Of a DNA stretch of 64,000 nucleotides, positions 13,335 through 25,200 are shown piece after piece. The position numbers were made by a program, and so were the translations under genes. Numbering within the stretch: position 1 is the first letter of the stretch; each line of letters starts with the position of its first letter. The DNA is taken from positions 372,001 to 436,000 of the forward strand of contig VWND01000015.1 of the NCBI GenBank assembly GCA_009599575.1, written 5' to 3'. Below the pieces are notes generated by a model. It did no database searches, had not been told where the DNA came from, and saw nothing but the letters and a program-made list of their open reading frames with translations. The DNA comes from Blumeriella jaapii. Taxonomy: Eukaryota; Ascomycota; Leotiomycetes; Helotiales; Drepanopezizaceae.

Positions 13335-14073
13335 TGTTGGGGTCGAGGGATTGAATGGGTTGATGGATGGAGATGGATCGAGTATTTGTGAGGTGGTGTG
13401 GAGTGTTGATGGTTTTGGGGATTGGAAGAGGAAAAGAGCAGAAGAGGAGAGAAAGTGTTTGTTGGGAAGGGACATGAGACTTTGTATGTGGGCTAAAGCA
13501 GCTCGACTAGCCAAGTGACGTAACCGTGGTTGGGGAGGAAAACAGGTGATGCGAGAGGGCAGGACATCGCGGAAAACAGGAAAAGGGAATGGGAAAGGGA
13601 ATGGGAAATCCAGCCCGAGGCTCTGACCGAATCGTCGTGATCAGTTGAAGATGAAGTTGTCAAATCACTCGGATGCGGCAATCGAGAAAAGAAAGTTTAA
13701 CTCAAAACGCATTCGAGATTCCCATGTCAACAAAGCATGGCATTCTTCGCCGGGATGCTGGCCCTCGGTCTTTGCGGTCGACTTTTAGTAGAAGTACCTA
13801 CCTTTGCAACACTCCCTTCGCAGCAATTAGAGGGCTATGAATCGTGGACAAGCCCAAGCCGATCAACCAATCGACCGTGAGGATCAAGCTTGGCTGCCTC
13901 GAAGAATGGTGATTTCTTTTCTGGCGAGCCTCATGCAGTACATACCTTTAAGTACCACCTCCTTTGGAGACATCCTCGTCAACAACCAAATTCGAACGAA
14001 GGACCAACACAAGGAGTGCACGTTCGAGAAGCCTTGAAGCGGACAGGCAGCGAACTTTACCATTGCCCGAGCA
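13335..14073. other. Intergenic gap between two minus-strand genes
   Basis: Nothing convincing is seen. It should hold the promoter and leader of the LEA-like gene (the part next to 13334 is GA-rich on the + strand, so CT-rich on the transcribed sense) and the 3' end region of the hydratase gene. Confidence 0.5.
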
Positions 14074-15289
14074 TCACCGCCCCTTGAATACCGGCGTGCG
14101 TTTCTCTCGGAACGCCGCCAGAGCCTCGTTCCGATCTTCCGTCGCAACAACCCTATCGTACATCTGGTTCTCCATCTCCTCCTGCGCATACCCGACCGCC
14201 TTCAACGCGGCCCTGACAGCCACAGGTCCGCCGGAGCAGATCTCCCCCGCCAGCCTGACAGCAACGCTCAGCACCGCATCTTTGGCCTTCGCCATCAACT
14301 CCGCTTTGTGTTCCTCGCCTTCCTTGCCCGCCTCGGGCACGACCTCGACGAGGCGATCCGCGATACCCAGGAAATACGCTTCAGCAGCGCTGACCCGTCG
14401 TCCGGTCAGGATCATGTCTCGCGCGCGGCTGAGGCCAATGATGCCGGGGAGACGGTAGGTTCCTCCGGCGCCGGGGATGATACCAAGACGGGTTTCCGGG
14501 AGGCCCACCTGTGCGGTTGACGCGAGGACGCGCATGTGTGTGCAGAGGGCGAGTTCGAGTCCGCCGCCGAGAGCGAGGGAGCTGACTGCGCTGATGGTTG
14601 GGATGGGTAGGGCGGAGAGTGCGGTGAAGGTGGTGCGGAGGTTGGCAAGGAAGGCTGCGGTCCTGTTGTGTGTTAGAAGGGCAACGCGGCAGCAATTTGG
14701 CAATGCAAACAGTTCAGCCCTCGCTCAGCATGTTCTCGCGGGCAAACGTACTCGTCAGCAGTAAAGCCGGCCCTCTCCTTCAGATCCGCCCCAGCGCAGA
14801 AACTGCTGTCAACCTCGCTAGCCAGCACCAACGCCCTCGTCGGCCCCTTGTGATCGACCCCAGCCGCACCGCCAAAGATCTTTTTCGCGGGCAGTTCATC
14901 GCCGTTGCGGTCGTACTCCGACGCTATGAAATCGATGTGGGCACGCAGTTCTTGGAGGAGCTGGCGCGAGATGGCATTGCGGGCTGCGGGGCGGGCCTGG
15001 GTCTTCTGTTAGCATCGGGCCATGGAAACATGCGTTGTAGATCTTTGGTTTCTGGATCTCACAGCGGGAACTGTGCTGTGGATGTTGTAATGGAGGCTTG
15101 AAGAGAGGGGAGAGGGGAGAGGGGAGAGGGGAGAGGGCAGAGGGGAAGCCCGACCAGAGACAGTATCCGTATCCTCCCGCTCCCCGGCGCCGGCACGTCA
15201 AGCACCTTCACCAAGGGCGTTGGCTGCGTTGAGTAGCATCGTACTCGTACAAGTCTTGTCAGAGAGGTGGAAGATCGAAAGATGGACAT
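14074..15289 (-). CDS. Enoyl-CoA hydratase/isomerase family protein, probable methylglutaconyl-CoA hydratase
   Basis: Three exons, 15289-15155, 14996-14752 and 14662-14074, with introns of 158 and 89 nt, give 322 residues. The first exon codes for a mitochondrial-type presequence (MSIFRSSTSLTRLVRVRCYS) and the start of the fold (GRIRILSL). The second holds ARNAISRQLLQEL and the oxyanion-hole loop FCAGADLKERAGF. The third holds the second oxyanion segment ALGGGLELALCTHMR, the catalytic-region PETRLGIIPGAGGT and LTGRRVSAAEA. AUH-type enzymes hydrate 3-methylglutaconyl-CoA in mitochondrial leucine breakdown; choosing AUH over other crotonases rests on the ERAGFTADE-type segment and overall likeness. 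The first acceptor has two options 9 nt apart; I chose the one giving ILSL-ARPAARNAIS. The first intron contains a GGGGAGA minisatellite. Confidence 0.88.
15099..15146. repeat. GGGGAGA minisatellite inside an intron
   Basis: About five tandem GGGGAGA units on the + strand (CT-rich on the transcribed strand) fill part of the first intron of the hydratase gene, which makes that intron unusually long for this window. Confidence 0.75.
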
Positions 15290-15603
15290 GGTGAGAATTG
15301 CTGGATTAGTACGCCGGGGTTTGGGCTAGCCTCAAGGTACATAGGTACTGACGGTACAGTACATACTTTGTGGAATCTGGGGTCGGGCCAGGCCGAGGCC
15401 AGCGGCACCAGGCGGTTTGCGTCGGCAATAAGTCATCAAAGGCTGGGTTCTGACGACCCGTTTATTCACATGTTGATGTAAACTTCCTTCCAGTTATCAA
15501 TAGACAAAATTCATTTTTGATCCAACTCGGCTATCAATTGAGGATCTTCGGATACAATTGGGTCTGCTTCCCAACCGAAGTGAACCGAGCCAGCCAAGCC
15601 GAG
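15290..15603. promoter_or_regulatory. Divergent promoter, hydratase / ankyrin protein
   Basis: A 314-bp gap separates the hydratase start (leftward) from the ankyrin gene start (rightward), so both core promoters must lie here or in the leaders. Short GTAC-rich palindromes occur near 15340-15365. No TATA box stands out. Confidence 0.5.
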
Positions 15604-16297
15604 ATGGCAACCACCGCAGCAGACCTTCCACCCGAAGCCATTGCCTTTGCAACACGCATGTACGACGCTGCTCGCACTGGGCAGATGGATGTCTTCCAGC
15701 AAGCGTTGCCAGCTGGCTTGCCGGCGAACATGACGAACGAGAAGGGGGATAGCCTCGTAAGTCCCTGCCTACATCACATCATCTCGCTTCTCTCCGACAC
15801 AGCAGCGACAACAACATGGAAAGCCTGTCTGTCGGGATTGTCGGGGCTGTCGGGGCTGTCGAGAGCATAAAGAATTCGAATCTCTGATGTTGTGAACGGA
15901 AAAAGGTGATGCTAGCAGCCTACCACGGCCACGCGTCCCTCGTTCAACTCCTGATCCGGCACGGAGCAGATCCCAACCGCGTCAATGATCGGGGGCAGTC
16001 GCCTTTAGCTGGTGCGGTTTTCAAGGGTGAGGCAGAGGTTATTGAGGTATGTACTCTCTCGCGCGGCTTGTCTCTAACTTCGCTCGCCTTTTTTATCTCT
16101 TGTTGTTTTTTTTGGGGGGGGGATCTTGTTCAAGACGGAGCACATGCTGATCGAAACAGGCATTGCTAGAAGGAGGCGCAGACCCCGACCACGGATCACC
16201 AAGTGCCATGGAAGCGGTAACGCTGTTCAGGCAAGAGGAGAAGTGGAAGGGCAAGTTTGAGGCGGCGCCCGGGAAGGGAAAAGTTGGGGGTGGCTGA
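15604..16297 (+). CDS. Small ankyrin-repeat protein
   Basis: Three exons, 15604-15756, 15906-16046 and 16160-16297, all joined in phase 0, give 143 residues. The protein begins MATTAADLPPEAIAFATRM, an alpha-helical cap, and then has about two ankyrin repeats (residues about 50-120) with the hallmarks LAAYHGHASLVQLLIRHGAD, GQSPLAGAVFKGEAEVIEAL and LEGGADP. It closely resembles the short stand-alone ankyrin proteins conserved in yeasts and moulds, whose function is mostly protein binding. No catalytic domain or membrane segment is visible. The first intron (149 nt) ends in a short GTCGGGGCT repeat. The partner is unknown. Confidence 0.88.
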
Positions 16298-18600
16298 TGA
16301 GGGGAAGGGAGAAGAAATAAGGCCAGAGGTAATCAAATGTCAATGCTATTACTGTATCATGCTTACCTTGGAGAGCGAGAGCGAGAGGGATGGATCAGTG
16401 CAACAAGCATCAGAACTCACAAGCTGGCTCCGACTTGAGGTTCTAGATCTAGCCCTTTGAGATAGTATTGATTTTGGCTGTTTCATTATCAGGATCGTCA
16501 GTATATCAATGATCATAGTTGTAGTGAGAAGAAGGATAGCTGCTGCTACGGTCAGATGGTTTATAACATTGCCTTCTATGCCTTTGTCTGTATCGACAGT
16601 GTTTTCGATACTCCACCTTGCCTCTATGGTACACAGTGCATAAGTGTAGGACAGTAAATCATAATCCTATTCAGAACTGCGTTGCAATTTTCTTGAAAAG
16701 ACACGAACGAAGAGTATCTTGTGATCCATTTCTACTCAAGGCAAACATCCGAACTTCCTACAGTACCTACTGAGTTCTGCTATTCTACAGTACATAGCTC
16801 GCCAAGCATCCAATTAAGCGAACCCTTTATCAACACACGAACGACCTACAGTACCTTGCCTTCATCACCTACCAATGCAGCGTTTGTTGCAATTGTCACT
16901 TATGGTTCTCAGCACTGACTTTGTATCAATCGCCGGCGGCTACTTTACTGTACAAGGTCGCACATTCTGTAAGTGCGCCTCCCCCTTACCGACCGATTGC
17001 CTGGGTAAACTTAGGAACTATCCCGACCTGCGTGGCACGGGCTATCGCGGCGCAGGCGCATGGGGACTTGCTGTATGTACAGTTCAGTACTGTACATACC
17101 GTGCAACACAGACTCGCTGTGTGCCGTAGTTTCAGCGCTACATTCTGGACTTACTGTATCTCGCATACCAGGAACGTTGCCATCGACAGAGGTGCACGAA
17201 GGTGCTGGGCCCCACCGACGGTCGGTCACCTTTGCCCCCTGTTGGACACTCCATCGCCAAAGCACTGGCAGGATCCCTCGCTCGCAACACTAGTCCGCCT
17301 TGCACATCGTAGCAAAGGAGGGGACTTGAAAATCAGCTCTGGCATTTTCCTAGCGGTCCGGAGAGACTTCCGGGCAGCACGGGAGTTACCACAGCCTAAG
17401 TTTGAGGCGATGCTTGACAGGCAGGCGGTCCTCTTGGTCCAGCAGCATTTACGGCGGATCACGAAGTTTGTTTGCAGGAATGCGTCTAGACCGAGCATTA
17501 TGTAACCCAATCATCGAGGTGGAAGCGTGCTGCTTGTCTCAAATCGCCAAGCCAACAATGCATAAATGTGCTTGCTGTACGCCGGAACACGTACGGTTCC
17601 GAGCATGACGCGCGAAACTCCGTATCTAGTGGACATGGAGAGAGCCTTGTGAGCGGAGCGCTGGGAATGGACGGCATTTGTGTACGTAAAGAAGCGGATT
17701 TTCAGTTAGTATGTAATGGCAGGCGGATCGATCGTCAGAGTCATCAGAATCGAAAATTGGTACAGTACATACTTCTATACTTCTTAACACCCACCCCCCC
17801 CCTCTCTTCCCCCCTCGACGCCGGAAGTCTTGCTTTCCGCCCCAGGGGCCCCTTGCGGCGGATCCCATGTGGCGCTGGTGGACTCACGACGGCTGATTGG
17901 TAGCCCCTCATCTTCACGAAGACCGGTTGAAGACCGGGCCATTTTTGATGCAAGTCAATCCGACCCCTGATGCAGTGGGAAAGGGGTAGATGCTTTTTCT
18001 CATACTGTGTAATCGTTGGCTTCGCGTGTTACGGAGATGGGAACCGGTACAGCACAGCACAGCATTGTACTGTGTACGGCACCGATGCGAGCAGAGCTTC
18101 TTCTCTGTGCTCACGGAAGTCGGTCATCCCTCTGCACATCATACACACCGCTCATTTGTCAACACCACTGTTTTTCTTCTCATGGTTCGTCTTCCCTTTT
18201 CTAAAACTTCTTCCTCTTTTTCCTCTGGGTGAGTATTGACCCTCTGCCAGCTCTCATGTACGTCATGTTATTGCTTGCTTGCAAGTTACTTACAGTACGA
18301 AATCAAGAATCGTTAGCTGAGGTTAAGCGAGGTGGTGTTTTCGACTGTCGATGCACTGCGATGCTTATCAAGGTACAGAGAGTACTGTGCTGTGCTGTGC
18401 TGTACTGTACGGTATATATATACACACACAAGGTAGTTAGTCAACTCATTTACACAGTAGACTCCTGAATCATGAGACGATGAGTATCTCGCATTGTGCA
18501 GAGGTACTGTACAGACAGTAGGTAAGCACTGTGATCGATCGCTTGCTTGGCTGGGAGAGTCGATCATTTTACCCCGTAGAGCAGTAACTAGTTACCTGTA

Positions 18601-18631
18601 GTACATACATACATACATACATACATACATA
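18601..18631. repeat. CATA tetranucleotide array
   Basis: Seven uninterrupted CATA units. Confidence 0.85.
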
Positions 18632-19019
18632 CCTACTGTACCAACTTCTACTGACCACTCCGCTCACGATGTTTCCTCGGATTCTCCACACGACGAATCA
18701 CCTTCCTCTTCCACACCTGCATCCGGGTCAAAGCTGCCACACTTGTTCTTCTAGACCCGCCAGAGGGGGTCGCAGGAGAGACGGCTTCGCCTTTAACTCG
18801 ATTATTGAGGCGTCCGGCGCTGCAGTGTCTGACTCTGGACTCTGGACCATTTTTATGCGTTAGGTGTAGCGTGGCCCTCGTCGAGCGGATCCTTCAGTTT
18901 TGGGCGGTGGGGCGGTGAGGGGCGTTGTGCTGGGGTTTTGTGCATGCGCCGAGCATCAAGTCTCCCCCCCCCCCTTGTCGTCGAAAGTGACGGCTTTTCT
19001 TTCATCCTTTACATCTCAA

Positions 19020-19115
19020 CTCCAGCGCCAGCTCTGGCTCTGGCTTCAGCGTCAGCTCCAGCTCCAGCTCCAGCTCCGGCTCCGGCTTCAGCTCCAGCTC
19101 CAGCTCCATCTCCCA
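19020..19115. repeat. CAGCTC hexamer-type repeat in presumed leader
   Basis: Degenerate CAGCTC/TGGCTC/CGGCTC hexamers run for about 95 bp and end some 190 bp before the Sec7-protein ATG. On the + strand they are CT-rich, as is common in fungal leaders. Confidence 0.65.
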
Positions 19116-19306
19116 TTGTCACCCGCTGGCGGCTCCATCTCCATCTTTCTTACCTACCCACATACAGTACCTCATCGATACCCACTCCCGGCCAGTTACA
19201 CGATTGATCACCCACGGCGCAGTCCCACCGATCATCCTATCCATCAATCTAAACATCACATCCCCACGGTCTCCTCAGGGTCGGCCATCGACCCGTCAAA
19301 CGCGCG

Positions 19307-22300
19307 ATGTATCAGCACCACGCGCACCCGCCGTCCTTCGAAACTCGGCGTGCTTCGCTGTCGGAGCGCCTCGGCGTTTCCTTGCAAATCGATACGGGCT
19401 ACAAAGGGCAGCGAAGGGACGGCTCTGCGCCGCCAGTTCCCCCCAAGATGGAAAACGCTCGTCCTGCGAAGGGAATGGCGGCAGACGCAGGCCGGCCGGC
19501 GCGGCAGCCGGGCGCTCAGCCGAGCAAGACATATCTCGACGATTTCACGCCCAGCTTCCCGACGGAACACGCGCGCAGTGACCGGGGACGGGGTCACATT
19601 CATCGGGATTCCCACGACCTCTCCTTGGACCCGCAAGAAGGAGCTCTGGACTCGCTCGTCGACAATATGTTGCTCTCCTTCGATCAATTCGCCTCCCACG
19701 ATGGGAATGCCTTTGACAGACACCGTACCGCCGACGAGGAGCAGTTGTATTCGACCTTCACAGACGACGAACCCTACCAGCTGCCCCAGTCCTTCGCCTC
19801 GCGCATGGCTCGGGGAGGGGGCCATAATTATTCCTACAGCTCCGACTACGATGCCGCGGACGACTCGTCCCGATACTCGGGCGGTCACTCGTCTCGAGGG
19901 AGGAGAAGCAACAGCAGCACAAATTTCCAGACCAGCTTGGGGAGGATTGACAGCGTGCGGAATGAGGGCGGGTCGACGTTCGCGGGATCCAGAGCTCCAC
20001 CGCTGCAACATGCCCTTCCACGAGGGCTACAATCACGCAGTCGGATGGGAAGCAAGGGCAGCAGTACCAGCAGCTTTGACATGGGATATGGTCATCCGGC
20101 ACTCAATCAACGGCGGGCCCATGGGATGGCTGGCCGATCCTCGAGCTTCGACTTTGCGAGTGATCGGCTTGCGATGAGTGTGCCCTCTCACCCCGCGCCT
20201 CGACAATCCGAGCCAAACTCGATTGCCTTCGGCCCAGACGATTACGACGCCGCGCCAACACCCACGGTACCCGTGGGCCCTCGAAGGAGACGACCCCACT
20301 CGCCAATCTTGGTGCACCAGCCGGCTTCAGTGCAGGCAGAGCCACCACCAAGGCTCGAGAGGAAGCGCAGTACAAGATCCTCGAAGAGCGGCTACAAAGG
20401 GAAACTGGGAGCGAAGAACTACGGGTCGAACGATCGTGCTTGCGAATTACCGCCCATGCCAGCGTTCATCAAGGATTCCACGCCCGCATCAGCGCCTCTG
20501 GGCGGGTCCGGGGGAAGCAAGGAGCAGAGTTCAATGCTTTTGCAACCCAAGGAGCGGCCGGGATTTTTTAGAAGAGTTTTTGGCTCGAAGACCAGTCCTG
20601 TGGCACCTCTCGAATCTTCTTCCTCGCTTCGTTCCACCACATCTACTGAAACGACGGACCCGCCACATCATCGTCCTCAGCACATTGGTACCCAAATCAA
20701 ATCTCCGCACGCACATTCTTTCAGGGTGGCCCCTCCCCCACCACCACCATCAAAGGAGCAAGCGTATGTGCTTACGAAAAAGCCGTCGTCATTTTTCCGA
20801 CGGCGGAAAAAGTCACTCTCTGAATCTGAGCCTGCCGTCCCGATGATGCCGCAGTCTGCGCTGCAGGGTTCTGAGCGAGGGTCCGCCCAAAACCGATCTC
20901 CTTCTAGCCCCGTCAGTAGTCTCAGGAAAGTCATGAATCCATATCTCAAGATCCCTGCGAGAAGTCCGCTTGATCTCTTCTTCCCTTCGGCCCCAGACCA
21001 GGAAATGAGTGACAGCCCGGAGTCAAACGACCGGATTGTCCGAGGCTTTTCTCCAGATTACGAGCCCGACCAGAGCGCTACTATAAGGGCTGTGCGACCT
21101 CCGAGGCAAGAACCAGCAGACAAAATGTCGACCTCACCTCCTACTCACCTAAGCGTAGCCTCCACGTCGAACACTGGACCGTCTGGTCGGGGCAGCTCGA
21201 AAGACGTGCGCGAAGGCACTTTCTTACAAGACAGCAGTGACAACGATCCAGATGCAACGTCTGTCTTGAGCTCGACCGATGTAACAGAAAGACAGCGGAC
21301 CACTGGGTCCCAAGCTCCGCCGTCGTCAGTTGCGCGAGACATGGCGTTGGTTGCCGAATACGAACGGGTTCATTCGAAAGGGTCACCAGCGACAACAAAA
21401 ACCGATCTGACCCAAGAGCCGTCGATTGCTGATCATCCTCGAAGCCCCGCCGAATCGAGTTCAGATATCAAACAGACGATTTTGACAACACACTTGAAAG
21501 CGAAAGACGAGGAATGGGTCATGCTGACGCCTTCCAAATCGGCGATGCAGCAGGATGTCAAGGGAAATCGGGTCTGGCTTGAGGAATCATCCTCAGAAGA
21601 TGATGTTGCTTTTCCCGTGACTTCCTCTCAACTATCAAACGGCAAAGTCTACGGGTCAACCGAGACGGTCTACAAATCTGCGACGAGTCTGCCGACCGTG
21701 CAGGTCGACGGCGAGGAACAAGCCCTAGCTGCACCACAGAGGAAACGAGTCTTATCGGATGCCGAAACCTTCCAATCATTCGATGTCGACAATCCTACTC
21801 TCGAAGAAATTTTACCCAGTGAAGGCGATCGCGAGAAAGCCCAAAAAATATATTATGGGAACGAAGAGTTTATCCCGAAAGAAAAGGCGGCTGCATGGCT
21901 TGGAGAAGACAACCCCATTAGTTTGCGAACACTCGTGGCTTATGTGGAGCTTTATAACTTTACTAATTTGAACATTCTTGCCGCGCTCCGTCTCATGTGC
22001 GGAAGGTTGGTCCTGAAGGCCGAGAGTCAGCAAGTTGACAGAATCCTGGTCAAGTTCTCCCAGCATTGGTGTAAATGCAATCCCAATCATGGCTTCAAAG
22101 GGACCGGTAAGTCCGTGCCCTATCTCTTGCAACAAGTCAGCTAAAGATTGTAGATGTCGTGCACACAATATGCTACTCGATCCTCCTATTGAACACAGAT
22201 TTGCACCTTGCAGACATTGATCAAAAGATGACAAGGAGTCAGTTCGTTAAGAACACCATGCCTACGATCCGGAGAAGTGTGGCCGATCTAGCTCTTGATG

Positions 22301-24172
22301 CTCTCGATTTCTCGCGCCCTTCAATCCTGCCTGGCAAGAGCTCAGCTTTTGATTCTACCAAGCTTGGTGATGAGTTCTCCGCGAGTGCCGAGAATTTTCC
22401 GGTTGAAGTGGAGCGGCCGTCTTGGAGAACATCTTTTAGACCTCCTCCTCGGGCTGAGGCGGATTCTTCTGTGCCAACACCACTAGACTACGAGTCCCCT
22501 CTCGATGATTGCGGCCCACTGGTTAAGGCGCCCTTTCATGGCACTTTGAGAACTTGGGAGGTCCAGGTCGAGATTGTGCTCAAGGACTTCTACAATTCCA
22601 TCAGAGGCGAGCGTTTACCCTTGTTTGGCTCAACTGTGGAGAGGCAGCCGCTCCTCCTAGCCCCTTCATCATCCACTCTGTCAGTATTCGCGAACGGAAT
22701 GCTCCGACGTACTCCAAGCGTCTTGAGCAAAGCGCCCTCGGAAACCCAGAGCTTTTCCAGGGGCAGAAACCCTGAGACGTTACGGATGGGGAACAGCAAG
22801 TGGGCCAGCAAGAACCGATCCCGACATCGCTTATATCCCGGATCTAGTCGAACAAGCTTGGACGACCAGTCCTCAATGTGGAGCCCATCGGCATCATCCA
22901 GTACTTGGAGCAAGTACTCGCTTGGAAAGACTCACACATCCATGTCTGTTAACTCGCTTGGTTCTGGATTTATCCATGGCGACTATCAGCAATCGATTGG
23001 ATTCGCCAATGCTCTTAGCCAAGCAATCATCCGCGAGGAGACCACCGGAAGTGCAGGAAGTATTGGAAGTGAGCGTGGCGATTATGAAGAGCCTCGAATT
23101 ACCCCACTCCTAGAAGACGAGTCTCTGGAACTGCACGGAGCCCCGTGGGCAAAGGAGGGAATCGTCAAGCACAAGCATCATCTGGAGGCTCTGGACAAGA
23201 AATTCAAAGACCGCAACTGGAGCGAGGTATTCGCCGTAATCGAAAAGGGCTATATGAGTTTGTTTTCTTTTTCGGCTAAGAGTATACGTAACAAGAACAA
23301 GGGAAAGGTCGCCGGGGGGGTTGTTGGTGGTGGCAATTGGCAGGAGAATGCTCAGAGTCTAGGCTCTTTTCTTCTCAGACAGACTATTGCCAGTGCGCTG
23401 CCATCACCCGGCTACTCTAAGGCTCGGCCTCACGTGTGGGCTTTGTCACTGCCAACGGGAGCTGTTCATCTCTTCCAGGTCGGTACCCCCGATATCGTCA
23501 AGGAGTTTGTCTCGACTGCCAACTATTGGAGCGCCCGTCTATCTAATCATCCTCTTGTGGGTGGTATCAGTAACATTGAATATGGTTGGTCTGACAGCAT
23601 TGTCAACAACTCCTTGGTAAATGCTATCAATGAATCGACAAGGCCATCAACCGGTGGTAACCGATCAAGCATGCAAAGCTCTCGCTCGATACACTCGAGT
23701 ATCGATCATACCTTCAGCGGAAGCTTTAAGGCTCGACTTCCTGGCGACAAAATCTTAATTTCAGACTGGACACCGCCAACTCAGAGCATGAGGGCAAGCA
23801 AGTTGTTGGAGGCCGACCAGTTACGTACTTTGTCGGACTACGTCGCTTATATTGAGGAGGAGCTTCAGAAGCACAATCAATTGCGAAGCCCTATGCTGCT
23901 CGCCGTAAGTTATTGTGGAACACTGCTTGAACTTTACTTACAAATCCTAGTTTACACCGCGTCATCCCAACGCCCAAAAAGCCATGGCTAATTGGGAGCG
24001 AAAGTCTTCTTACCTTCTTCGAGAAATCGTCAAGTTCAGAACGTACATCGATTGCCTGCAAGCCGCGGAAACCGGCAAGCAGAAAGTTTATGCCGAGCGC
24101 GCAGAGCGATTGTTACCCGAAGTAGACTCCGACGATGACGACAAGGAGGTTGATGCCACGCTTCGACCATAG
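19307..24172 (+). CDS. Sec7-PH guanine nucleotide exchange factor for Arf GTPases
   Basis: Three exons, 19307-22106, 22154-23904 and 23951-24172, with introns of 47 and 46 nt (phases 1 and 0), give 1590 residues. Residues 1-800 are long, Ser/Pro-rich and presumably disordered. The Sec7 domain (about 825-1000) is split by the first intron and keeps the glutamic-finger segment LKAESQQVDRIL, KFSQHWCKCNPNHGFKGTD and LLLNTDLHLADI. A PH domain (about 1263-1430) starts KEGIVKHKHHLEA and contains a low-complexity Gly/Lys insert. A helical tail ends in an acidic DSDDDDKE stretch. Sec7 proteins load GTP on Arf at Golgi or endosomal membranes, and the PH domain helps membrane targeting. The layout fits the fungal Syt1-like group; which Arf and membrane it serves is not shown. 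The catalytic Glu is present, so I expect activity. Confidence 0.93.
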
Positions 24173-25200
24173 CGAATTAGAATACAGCTCCGATTGTCTG
24201 CAAAGCCTACGAATTGGACCAGCCCATGTTACAACGTTTGTTTGCTACTTCATACTCTCCTATTTCGACGCGTCTAATTCTAGAACATACATCCACATTT
24301 GTGGAGGTGGGGTTTGCAATCATACACACATTCACACTTACCTTGCTTGGGTATTTGCTATTTGGCTATGGAACATGAGAGCCGGGTGGTGGTCTGCGTG
24401 GGTTTTGAAGAAGAACACAATTTTGCTTTTCACTGGCGACGAGTGGCGTTTTTCTACTTGCTGTATACCCCTATTTTGGTCAGTGTGGCGCGTCTTGTGG
24501 CTCTTTAAAAGAATGTCGGGCTGAGGCTGGCTGGTTACTCCAATCAATCGATGATGGAGGGGAGCGAGCGGGAGGGAAAATAATAGCCGTGAAAATAGGC
24601 ATGAACGTCATGAAGTTTGGAAGGATGGGCAATAGATGATGGAGTTGTACATGATATTGAGACACTGGCGAGCGGAAGAGGAATGCAGCCGAGTAGAGAG
24701 TGAAGGAAGAAGTACCAAGAAATCCCATTTCAGCGCCCAGCTTCTGAAATTTTAATTGATGTTCTGTTGTGCTTTGCTGTTGTTGGAATTTAAGGCACGT
24801 GATATACACGTGATAGCAGTAGCGTACCGCCAAGGCTCCCTTGTATACCGGCAACCTGCGTTTGCAACCTAGAATAGCTTGCTCCTTAGACCAGATTACA
24901 ACCAAAAAACGACTGCATTGCAATACAGTTATTTGGCCTGTCTCACCCCCCCCCCCCCCCCCCCCTGTGATACCGACAGCTGTGGTGTGGTGTGGTGAAG
25001 TGCGAAATAGATTATGTTTGTGGACAGAAGAGTGTCCAAAAGGCGAGCGAGGGTATCGCTACTCCAGGCCTGGGGCCCGCGGACAATGTCCGAAGAAAAG
25101 AAAGAGCAAGACTCCCGAGTCCTGACAAAACGCGAGCACCCCTCGCTGAGGGGAAATCTATAGATTGGAAAATTCTCCTTTCTCGTTTTTCCATTAGAAA
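24173..25200. other. Convergent intergenic region (Sec7 gene / laccase 3' ends)
   Basis: No gene seen. Both flanking genes point into it, so it should carry two 3' ends. It contains a C homopolymer of about 18 nt near 24947-24965, followed by a TGTGG repeat. Confidence 0.55.

Larger units (their letters stand above)
16298..19306. other. Long intergenic region upstream of Sec7 gene
   Basis: No gene is supportable. A 194-codon open frame at 16921-17505 lacks any recognisable domain and has frames open opposite it, so I do not call it. The region contains GTAC-rich palindromes (17070-17100, 18355-18415), a CATA array (18601-18631) and an AGCTCC/GGCTCC-type hexamer repeat (19020-19115). The last is probably in the leader of the Sec7 gene. 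Confidence 0.5.

Noticed and set aside
16921..17505. 194-codon + strand frame
   Set aside because: No recognisable motif, open frames also on the opposite strand, and GTAC-rich repeats inside it.
18900..20177. A 425-codon + strand frame overlapping the start of the Sec7 gene
   Set aside because: It is a different frame of the Sec7 exon with Arg/Ser/Thr-rich shadow composition; the Sec7-protein frame (19307 onward) continues into conserved domains.
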